A stretch of 64,000 bases of DNA from Nemophila menziesii. Taxonomy: Eukaryota; Streptophyta; Magnoliopsida; Boraginales; Hydrophyllaceae. Positions 47,405 through 56,837 of this stretch are shown here, one piece after another. Each line of letters starts with the position of its first letter. Position 1 is the first letter of the stretch. A program made the position numbers and the translations under genes. The DNA lies in assembly GCA_029959085.1 (NCBI GenBank), contig JARWIR010000016.1, positions 22,577,499 to 22,641,498 on the forward strand, in the 5' to 3' direction. The notes beneath the pieces were generated by a model. It had not been told where the DNA came from, ran no database searches, and saw only the letters and a list, made by a program, of their open reading frames with translations.

Positions 47405-47710
47405 CTAAACTGTTTCACGGATAGTCTTTGTTGACTTCTCAATGACACACAAATATAAGGTGGGGTTCGTCACATTATCTAAGATCCATCCCTTAACCAC
47501 TGAATTAGCTTTCTTGAACCCAACTTTGAGATCCACAAACCTAGCATGTAGTTCTTTGGTATATTCCCTATTGGCATCAATGGCAGGGTGTACCTCGAGA
47601 ACGGGAAGGTCTAGTTCATGTTGTTCAAGGCGTATCAGTGGCTTTTGTGCCCAACATTTGTAGTTGGAACCATTGAAAGGCTCTAACATAGTCACGTCGG
47701 GAAGCAGCAT
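47405..47710 (-). pseudogene. Copia gag fragment
   Basis: The frame reads MLEPFNGSNYKCWAQKPLIR, then LEQHELDLPVLEVHPA, and KGWILDNVTNPTLYLCVIEK. This follows the pattern of plant copia gag proteins (F.G.NY..W......L..... L......P). It lies just inside the 5' LTR on the minus strand, as gag should. The C-terminal half and the zinc knuckle are missing. Confidence 0.65.
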
Positions 47711-48019
47711 TTGCGTTCAATTATGAAGCAACTACTGAGATAGGAAAAACCATTTCTAAAGAAAACAACCAGTAGTATTACAACAATATCTTTTTAAATT
47801 GTTGAAAAAATAACAATCACTGGTTTGTAATACTAGGAAAATGGAGTTCCAAAAGAAAAACAAAAAATATTTTCAATTAAAGTAACACTACACTATTACA
47901 ATAAATTGAAAAAATAAAACTTACACGGAAAATACGAGAAAAGAACTATTACACGACATGTAAAATGGAGTTAGAAAGATATTCCGGTCGTGACAGTTAT
48001 CTCTAACAGAACTTCTACT

Positions 48020-48688
48020 CAGTGGCGGACCTTCATGGGGCCCAGAGGGGGCTCAAGCCCCCCCTCACTTTTAAAAAGAAAAAATCATCCTATATATTCA
48101 TAATTTACTATTAAAGAATTTTTTTCTAAATTTTTTTTGAGTTCAGTAATTTTCTTAACCCTACTTGATACATTATTTTTTATAAATTGCACATTATTAT
48201 CTCTACAAAGATCACTTTAATCAAATTTACAAATAGTTTTAGATCTATTTCACAGCCACAATCTATTTTTTTATAAAAATTAAAAAATTCGGTAAGTTTT
48301 TTCATTTGAATATTTTTATTAGAATTTAGATAATTGTATGTGAATTATTAAATTTTATATACGAATTTATAATTTATTAAATAAATTATTAGATGGAAAT
48401 TTAATTTTTCTTTTATATGAATAAAATAGTTAATGTTTTTCTTAAATTTTGGTTCTTTTAATTTAATCCATTACCGAAACTCTCTAGAAGTCCATACTAC
48501 ATAATATTTTTTTCTTTTTGTTCTAATCGCTTTTTATGCTACATAGTACATAGGGAAGGAATTAGTTACTAGTATTTACATTGATTACATAATACGTATT
48601 TTAATATTGATATTTACGTAAATATTGTACTAGTATTAAATAACTAAAGAAAATATATACCCAACTTTACTATACGTCCCAAAAATAG
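48020..48688. mobile_element. Insertion starting CAGTGGCGGA (hAT-like end)
   Basis: About 0.67 kb of AT-rich sequence interrupts the LTR. Its left end CAGTGGCGGACCTTCATGGG resembles ends of plant hAT-type non-autonomous elements. A GGGGCCCAGAGGGGGCTCAA / GCCCCCCCTC stem lies near the left end. The right end (GTCCCAAAAATAGAG) does not mirror it, and about 30 bp of LTR seem replaced, so it is probably truncated. Confidence 0.45.
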
Positions 48689-48938
48689 AGAAGTAGAATA
48701 GTCTTTTCTGATTTTTTGTTTCGTACTACATTCTATTCCATAAATACTCTAGAATAGTTTTTTTTCCTATTTTCTCTAGAATAGTTTTCCCATTCTCTCA
48801 AGAATAATTTTTTCTCTTCTCTAGAAATGAAAGTGACAAAGTTACTATTTATAGAATAAATGGCAAGACAAAAACCCGTCACTTAAAATGCCTCTTCAAT
48901 ACTCATTAAAGCTAGCCGTTTTTTTCTACCAAGTTTTA

Positions 48939-49170
48939 GTGCCCGTTTGGAAGTGCTTTTTTGAAGAAGCACTTAAAAGTGCTTTTAGCATTTTAAGAGT
49001 TTTTTTTACCTTGAAAAGCACTTTTTTGAGAAGCACCAAATATGTGCTTCTTGAAAAAAGCACTTACAATAATTTTAGATTTTAAAATTATTTTTAATAA
49101 TTTTTTTAAATATTGAATTTTATTCCAAAAGTGCTTTTTTACTCTAAAATAAGCACTTCCAAACGGGCCC
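48939..49170. mobile_element. Harbinger-type (Tourist-like) MITE with empty-site proof
   Basis: A 232-bp element with 12-bp terminal repeats (GTGCCCGTTTGG and CCAAACGGGCCC, one mismatch) is flanked by TTA on both sides (48936-48938, 49171-49173). The sister LTR at 45509-45525 reads CAAGTTTTAGTAACTCCC, the exact empty site with one TTA. The interior has repeated AAGTGCTTTT/AAAAGCACTT. TTA target and GGGCCCGTTTGG ends fit PIF/Harbinger. Confidence 0.85.
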
Positions 49171-49378
49171 TTAGTAACTCCCATAACAGCTGAAATAAAA
49201 TACCATTAATCTGCAATCAAAAATATTAATCCGTCATCAAGAAAAACGATGGGTTTTTTCCCTCAAATTATAATGTGGGACTATTAAACACAAGTAATAT
49301 TTTCCACTTTTTCCAAAAGCATGAAAGAGTTAATAAAATAAATTGTCTTTAATCTAATAATACCAACAAACAATAAGA

Positions 49379-50008
49379 AAACATAGTGTGAAAAGTTAAC
49401 CAAAAGCCATGGGTTGTTTTTAGTGAAACACAAAGCATTCATAAATGACCATGATAAAACTTGGGCTTACCATCAAAGAGACACCATAAGTAATCTAAAC
49501 TTGGCCTCCAGTATGCACCACACCTCTTCTGATTTTGTCGCGTTACTACATAACCTCTCATAAGACTATTGGAACCCAAACAAAACATATTCAAACAAAT
49601 CTTAAAATACCCCAGTCGGATACCTCATCGACACTTCACATTATGTTGGAGAACCGAAATAGGATTAGATCCCATTATCCATTGGTTTCCATGGAGAGCC
49701 CACAATATTAATGGAAACATGAAAAACAAAAGCTTAGAGTGTTTGACAAGTACTATATCCGATTTTGAATTAATGGCTTCCTATAATATGGTTCAACAAT
49801 TTTAGAAACCTCTTATAAATATATGAAATTAGGGTTGACATAACACATGATGATGGCAAAGAGAGGGAAAATAACGTATTGTAGATACAATTAATCCTAT
49901 TTGAAGCTTTGATGTATGTGTTTTGAGAGTGAGGAAAAAAGGAAAAGTGAAAGAAAAAGAAAGAAGAACAATGTAGTTTTATAATTGTGTTTTTTATCTT
50001 TATATACC
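49379..50008. other. Intergenic DNA with a weak exon-like segment
   Basis: Mostly AT-rich non-coding. On the minus strand 49600-49468 is open (with LGSNSLMRGYVVTRQ and YWRPSLDYLWCLFDG) and ends at a donor-like GATGGTAAG, but a stop lies just upstream, no acceptor is clear, and I do not recognise it. Confidence 0.3.
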
Positions 50009-53000
50009 TTTTTTTTTTGTCAAATAAAATGTATTAATCATGAACGTTTATACAGAGACTTAAGAAAAATATAAAAGTCACTTAAAGAACCATTCTTCCA
50101 TGTGGATAGATCAATATTACGTCTAGCACTTTTTGCAGCGAGATCCGTAACATTATTAAGTTTCCTGCTGACATATTTAACTTTCCAAGATGGGAATTTC
50201 AGTAGCCAGTTCCTCATTTCGGCAATGAACGGGTAAATTTGCCATCGAAGACCTGTGCATTTAGAAATACCTTGAACAACTTCAAGGTTATCGGAGTAAA
50301 AGGAAACACTCCGTAAATTACAGACAGCGGCCTTCCTCATTGCCAGAAGGGCCGCCCAGCATTCACCTTCAATCGGACTTCTAACGAGAGTTCTAGAGAT
50401 GACCTTGTGGGTGAGTTTACCTTCCTTATCAATTGCGATAGCTGCTACTCCCGTTGGCTCGTATTCTTTTTTAAAAGATGCATCACTCATAAAGATAAAA
50501 TCTCATCTGTTAAGATCGGATTATATCCTAGCTCAATTTCCTTGCCTTCCTTATCTCTCACATTATTATTAACTTGGGATTCTTTCTCCGTATTCTTCAC
50601 ATTAAAGAGATCTTTCATAGCCGAGTGAATTTTTATTAGAATGTCTTTGGTAATCCACGGTGTATTTTCATGAAACCCCTTCATTTTCGCTTTCCATATG
50701 TTCCAAATAGTGAGCAAAAAGTAGGCCGTAAATTCGCTTTGGTCCCAACCATTCTTAGTATATTTTTTACGCATTTCCAATAACCAATCTCCTAAGTGAT
50801 ATTTTCTCTCTTTGTCAATATGCACTTGTAGTCTAGAATTAGCCCATATTGCCATACTTAAAGGACATGTTATAAGGAGGTGTTCAATATCTTCCTTTTC
50901 GAGTTCACACCACTCGCAGATATCGTCTTTTATGCATTTTCTTATCTTAAGATTCCGTTTGGTAGGTAGAGCTCCATTGCATACTTTCCATCCAAAAGAT
51001 CTTATCTTATTCATAACATTTAATTTCCAGATAATATTCTAAAGGCTACTATTCTCATGTTTACCTTGACTTGATGTTTGTGCTTCATTTTGTATCTCTT
51101 TTTCCACCATTTTATGATAACCCGATTTTGTACTATATTCTCCATCCTTCGTGAAAGGCCAAATTATCTTATCCTCCTCCTTAAGAAGTAGAATAGGAAT
51201 TCTACAAATATCGTTAACAATGTTGGGAGTGAAAAGTTGTCTAAGGAGTTCTATATTCCAAGCCGTCATATCCTCATTAAAAAGTTGAGCAACTACCTCC
51301 ACTTTACACCCGCTTGGTTTCTCTAACGTAATATTATTACCAATCCAGTTCTGACTCCATATGTTGACACTTAAACCATTTCCAATCCTCCATATTGAAT
51401 GTTGTTTGATAAACTGTAATCCTTTATAGATGCTTGCCCAGCTCCATGATATTTTCTTGGGAAGTTTAGTATTGATAAGATTATCAAAAGGGTAATAGAT
51501 GCCTTTTAAAACTTTAGCCACTAGAGAGTCCGGGTTATTCAAGATTATCCAAGCTTGTTTAGCTAATAAGGCCATATTCATTTTCTGAAAATCCCTGAAT
51601 CCAATCCCTCCAATAAACTTAGCTCTAGCAATTTTTTTCCATTTGATCCAATGAATCCTCTTCTTATTGTTAGAGTCCCACCAGAAATTCGCAACGATTC
51701 CAGAAAGTTTTTTGCATAGTACTTTAGGAAATTCAAATATAGACATAGCGTAGTTTGGTATCGCTTGAAGAACCGCTTTTATAAGAACTTCTTTACCTCC
51801 ATCAGATAGAATATTAGCAAAGTAGCTCGATGATTTGCTAAGTACCTTGTCTTTAATATAATTTAAATTCTCTGATTTAGCTCGTTTGAGAGAGAAAGGA
51901 ATACCCAAATATTTTCCGAAAGCTGATGTTCTTGTTACATTCAGACTTTTAGCTACATCTTCACAAATTTGCTCCGGAGTTCCTTTACTGAACAGGATTG
52001 ATGATTTTTGAAAGTTAATCCTTTGTCCAGAGGCTTGACAGAATAGAGCTATAGTATCCTTAAAAGCTTCAATTTCTTTATTGTCAATATTAATGAAAAA
52101 TAATGCATCGTCCGCAAAAAGTAGGTGCGTAAGGCTTGGGCAATTTCTGGTAATTTTAATGCCTTTGATATTACCTTCCCGACATTGAAAATTGATTAGT
52201 CCAATAAGACTCTCAGTCAAAAGTGCGAATAATAATGGCGATAGGGGATCTCCTTGCCGAATTCCTCTAGTCGGTGTAAATTTATTAAGCCTTTGACCGT
52301 TGACCTTAATTTGGAAAGATACCGATGAGATACAATTATATATCCATCTAACCCATTTATCACAGAAACCAATAGCTTTGAGTGTTTGAACGAGAAAGTC
52401 CCAGTTGACTTGGTCATAAGCTTTGGCCATATCAATTTTAACAGCTGCAACGTGTCTATTAGAATTTCTTTTATTTTTGAGATAGAAAGAGACTTCTTGT
52501 GCAATTAAAATATTGTCTTGGATACTTCTTCCTTTAATGAAAGCCGATTGAGTAGACGATATAAGATTATCCATTAATGGTTGTAATCTATTAGCAAGGA
52601 TCTTCGAAATAATTTTATAACTAAATTTGAGACAAGCAATAGGTCTATAGTCCACAACTGATTCCTGATAATCTCCTTTTGGAATAAGCGTAATCAGGGT
52701 ATCATTTAATCCATTGAGGGGAGTATTATTCTTAAAGAAATTGATAACAATCGTAACAATATCTTCTTTGAGAATATCCCAATTTTCTTGATAGAAGTTA
52801 CCTGGTAATCCATCTGGTCCTGGCGCTTTTGATCCGGACATGTCAAAAACTGCTTTTTTAATTTCATCAATATCTGGAAGCTTTGTAATTTCCTCATTAA
52901 TTTTATCAGAGACCTTATTAGGTATATACTGTGAGATATCTGCTTCTAATGTATCTGATTTATTCGTAAAAAGATTTATATAATACTTGCGAATAATATC

Positions 53001-54390
53001 TTTTATTTCCGCTTTATCTTTCGTCCAAAAGCCATTATCTTTTTTAATAGCACTGATCTTATTTAATTTCCTTCTGTATAGTGTTCTGGCATGAAAATAC
53101 TTCGTGTTTTTATCTCCTTTCTTAATCCATTGGTCTCTTGCTCTATCTGCCCAATACAATTCTTCTTGTATCCACGCTTCTTCTAATTTACCATATATTT
53201 CTTTTTCCTTTATCTAATTATCCTCTGTGGCTTGATCATCTTGAAGATTAGATAGTTCTCTTTGGTATTTGTCAATGAGTTTTCGATTATTACAAAAATT
53301 CTGTTTACTCCATCCCGTAAGAGCTAGACAAAGCGCATCTCTTTTGGTACAAAAATCTTTGATGGAAAGAGCATTACCTTGTTCCACCCATGTTTTGCTA
53401 ATAAACTCTTTACACTTATCATTTTCCAACCATCTAGATTCAAACATAAAATACTTCTCAAATCTTGATTTTGGAGTATCAATTGAGAGAATGAGAGGTG
53501 AATGGTCAGAACCAATCGCCGGTGGTACTTGAATAGAAGCATTTGGAAATTTTCCATACCAAGATAATGAGGCAAGGCCACGATCGAGCCTTTCTTTAAC
53601 ATTTTCTTCACCTTTGCGTTTATTGGACCACGTATAGAAGCAACCTTTACTAGGAATGTCAATCAAATTGTTTTGACTAATAAAGTTATTAAATTTTATA
53701 ATCCTGTCAAAATTTGTTCCTCTTTTCCCCAATTTCTCCGAGGTACGTGAGATATCGTTGAAATCACCAATGAATAAAGTTGGGACATCTATTTTTGAAT
53801 GCCAATTTGTAAGATCCTTCCATAATTTGTTCCTTTCATTCTCACATGTTGGAGCATACACACAAACCAAATACCAAATTTCTTTATTCGATTCCATAAT
53901 TTCAGCGATAACAAAAGAAGGTGAAGAGTTTATGACCCTTAATTTAACGGAATCGTTCCACAACAGTAGAATCCCCCCAGACATATAGGATCTTCCCCTG
54001 GGTTCGACTACGTGTGAATTACCAAAACCTTTAAGGTGCGTACAAGAAGACAACTTACTAGACCTTAATTTAGATTCTAAAAGACAAGCGATAGAAATAT
54101 GAAATTTCGAAACTAGGGACTTAAACATACTCTTTGTCGAAGGTGCCCTCACTCCTCGACAATTCCACACAAGCACACTATCCATTGAACCCGGCCCTAT
54201 TATGGGATAGGCCGTCATCCACTAGAGCAAGAGTAGGCCCACTTTCCATCACGGGACGCCCTTGTGTACTCGCGGCCTTATCAGAAGAAGATTCCTTACA
54301 AGAATAAACATCGGGGTGATACCCCCGAGTATTCATGCACTCATCATATTCGCTGCTACTACTCAACCCGCCTTCGAGAAAAGACAATAT
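50009..54390 (-). mobile_element. L1-type plant LINE, almost complete ORF2
   Basis: The element runs from about 54390 (inside ORF1) to a poly(A) tail seen as a T run at 50009-50018 on plus, directly after the 3' end sequence TTGAC(A)n on the minus strand. The same 3' end is seen in the LINE at 33699-34980. The ORF1 tail (RPVMESGPTLALVDDGLSHN, ending 54178) overlaps the ORF2 start (54218) in another frame. The 5' end is truncated. No certain target duplication. Confidence 0.85.
50038..54218 (-). pseudogene. LINE ORF2: endonuclease, reverse transcriptase, zinc-binding, RNase H
   Basis: The first part (54218-53217) is an APE-type endonuclease: VLVWNCRGVR (Asn), IACLLESKLRS (Glu), PTLFIGDFNDISRT, RLDRGLAS, PAIGSDHSPLIL (His). 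After a TAG at 53216-53214 the same frame continues as ELYWADRARDQWIKKGDKNT into the reverse transcriptase (KAPGPDGLPGNFYQENWDIL; IDMAKAYDQVNWDFL; GIRQGDPLSPLLFALLTESL; THLLFADDALFF with the catalytic FADD). A second in-frame TAG at 51041-51039 precedes the zf-RVT region (CEWCELEKEDIEHLLITCPL). A one-base shift near 50492 leads to RNase H (MSDASFKKEYEPTG; EGECWAALLAMRKA; SFYSDNLEVVQGIS; KYVSRKLNNVTDLAAKSA). Only three lesions break about 1390 codons, so it is a rather young copy. Confidence 0.88.
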
Positions 54391-55480
54391 ATATATAAAC
54401 TTCATTATAAATTCGATAATAATATGACGAAGATTGAAATAATTATTGATTAGATTTCTCAAGGAGGTAGCAATATTAAGGCTAATAAATAGATGAATAA
54501 TTAGGAATGACTTATTCAACAGGTGAACGCTTATAAAGCCAAAACAATTTCCACCGGTTTTATTTGATATATTAAGAGAAGAAAAGCTAGCTTCCAGCAT
54601 TATAAGATAATTGTAGATAACAGAGTAAATATTAACTACCGATAGGTGTTTCAGCAATATAAAATTATAGGTCATAATCTTTTGGAAGAAGCTACACATA
54701 AATGAATAAGGTATATTAAATTTGTAGATGAAACCTTTATAGCAGATATATCTAGATATGCCGTCATCTACTGAGAAGATCAAGATGTCCAGGTAGACTG
54801 CTCTCCAATAGAAATACATGCATACATAGGAAACATCACAAGTGCCGAGAAAGTAGCCAAAAGAAATAACCATAGCTCTTAGCAAAGAAATGAAGGGGCT
54901 ATGAATTTGCTTGTGAACGTAAAAGCTCATAACCATAGCACTTTATATACTAAAGTGTGCCAATTCACCTTTTAAAGTGAGGCGTCAACTCTCTTCCCGT
55001 AATCTCTTTTAGTAATCAAGTGTTAATAAGTGTCTTTATTTCTTAATTTATGTCCAATAGATAAATGAACACCAATATGGGACAAAAAAGTATTTTCATT
55101 TATATTTATTTTCTATTATTTTTCTCTATTTCAAAACATATCAGGAAAATAATTTGAATTAATTTAATTCGAATTTGAACCTTATCTAATCTAGATGAGT
55201 TACGCCAATTTGTTAATCTTTATCTTTTCCCTCTTTGATAATATGAATCAAATGAGAATACATTAAAAAATATAGATAATTTTTAGTTAGGTCCATAACT
55301 CAACAAATTATGTCTTAAAAAGTCTAGCACAAAAGTTTGGATAAATAAGGTTCAAGATATATTTTTAGGTTTATAATATACCCGTTATAACCTTACAAAA
55401 TAAAATAATAAAAATCAAAGAAAAAAGTATACAACCGATAACATTGAAAAACAATGAAATATAAAAACTATAATCATCTC
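54391..55480. other. Intergenic AT-rich DNA, no gene seen
   Basis: The long minus-strand frame continuing to 54936 beyond the LINE ORF1 tail has low complexity and does not resemble LINE ORF1; it is not taken as coding. Confidence 0.4.
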
Positions 55481-56180
55481 TTTACACTAGCGTTCGAACA
55501 AAAACAAAAACAAAATCTCTTTTCACCAATCCGCTCTCCCACATAAGACATCGTAGCCATTCGTGAATCATTTTCCACCATCTTCAATCTAGCTTAGTTA
55601 CGCCATCAATAATCGAAGAATCCAAATTAAGGTAAAAAATTATTTAACCATTGAAACAAAAAAAGTTGAATAACTATTATCCTAATCTGATCACGTTTAC
55701 AATTTTTCAAAATTATCTGGTTGAAGTATAATTGCAGTCGTCGTGATGTTTATCATAATTTTATACAAATCCTACAATGCCTAATTTATGACAGTGTGAA
55801 GTCCTTTTACTGCAATGGTCATATTGTAACAGTGTGAAACCTTTTACTTTATGAAAAATGATGCTATATGAGAAAGGGTTGTAGGATTTGTATGAAAATA
55901 TAATAAAACCGTAATTATACTTAAATATAGATAATTTTAAAAAATTGTAAATCGATGAAACCAGGTTAAAAATAATTCAATTTTTTAGAGTTTCAATATT
56001 AAAGATTAGTTCTTTTTACCTTAATTTGGGTTCTTTGACGGTTTATAGCGTAGCGAAGCCGGTTGAAAATGGTGGAGAATGGTCCACGAGTGGCGGTGGT
56101 TTCTTGTGCAGCTGTATTTTTTGAATTGTTTTGCAGTAAATATTCATTTGACGCAAGTGTTGGAGATGGTTTGCATAGCC
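55480..56180. mobile_element. Large inverted-repeat (foldback) element upstream of UPL
   Basis: The left arm (about 55550-55783) and right arm (about 55870-56105) are imperfect inverted copies. TACAAATCCTACAA (55767-55780) pairs with TTGTAGGATTTGTA (55879-55892); CCAAATTAAGGTAAAAA pairs with TTTTTACCTTAATTTGGG; CATTCGTGAATCATTTTCCACC pairs with GGTGGAGAATGGTCCACGAGTG. The arms may extend weakly to about 55480 and 56180. The spacer is about 95 bp. Long arms without coding suggest a non-autonomous DNA transposon, possibly Mutator-like; no target duplication was fixed. It ends a few hundred bp before the UPL TATA box. Confidence 0.6.
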
Positions 56181-56513
56181 CAGTGAATTATGTCGTACAA
56201 CCCAATAAATCGTGTCGGACGAATTAAACACCCAAAAAAATATTCAATCTATTACTTGACATAATAAATTATTAAGTATTACTTTAAAAAACAAATATGG
56301 TATATTAGCTCAATATTTACTCAGAAAGCTACTTATTCCACGTGGAGGTTGATCTCGCAAGAAATAATTTTTTTTTCTTTTCAAATTCAAGTGATAATTG
56401 TATATTACGTTGATAATTACAAAAAAAATTATAGATATTGTGGAGATTTATATTTTCGAAAAATCATCCTTCAATTTCTTAATTTTTCCAACTTTAGCCC
56501 CACTCCATCTTCC

Positions 56514-56524
56514 ATATATATATA
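56514..56524 (+). promoter_or_regulatory. TATA box of the UPL1/2-like gene
   Basis: TATATATATAC, followed by ACTCCCACAACACC and a CT-rich leader (56540-56660), sits about 310 bp before the start codon at 56838. A transcription start near 56550 is inferred from spacing. Confidence 0.45.
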
Positions 56525-56837
56525 CACTCCCACAACACCAACACTCTCTCTATAGCTTTGCTTCGGTTCTATCTACACACATCTTTTCGCGATCACGAAT
56601 CGCTCAATCTCTCTACACATACAAAACCCTCACCAAAAAACCCTAGCGAAAAAATCTATAAAATTGAAACTAAAATTAAAATCTCGATTTCTATATAGCT
56701 TTTCATCTCCATTAATCTCAATTATCCACCGTCCGATCCGTTTCGTCGCTTGAACCTTGTTGGCGTCGAATCGGCCGATTCCAAGAATTCTTTTTATTGA
56801 TTAGAATCGGTCGGCCAATGTTTTGATTGTTTCGAAG

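Larger units (their letters stand above)
45009..49378 (-). mobile_element. Gag-only copia-type LTR element
   Basis: Two LTRs (45009-45731 and 47800-49378) share TGTTG..CCAACA ends and are collinear throughout. Next to the left LTR the plus strand reads ATCCCCCACTC, a purine tract on the minus strand, so this is the 3' LTR and the element is minus. The interior (45732-47799) has one gag-like frame and long non-coding repeats; protease, integrase and RT are absent. It is therefore non-autonomous. No perfect target duplication: flanks are AATAT and AACAA. Confidence 0.7.
47800..49378 (-). repeat. 5' LTR of the gag-only element, carrying two insertions
   Basis: Matches 45009-45731 in three blocks: 47800-48019, 48689-48938 and 49171-49378. 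The interruptions at 48020-48688 and 48939-49170 are later insertions absent from the sister LTR. Confidence 0.8.

Noticed and set aside
54391..54936. Upstream part of a 252-codon minus-strand frame as LINE ORF1
   Set aside because: Only the last 70 codons (below about 54390) look LINE-like; the rest is low-complexity AT-rich sequence.
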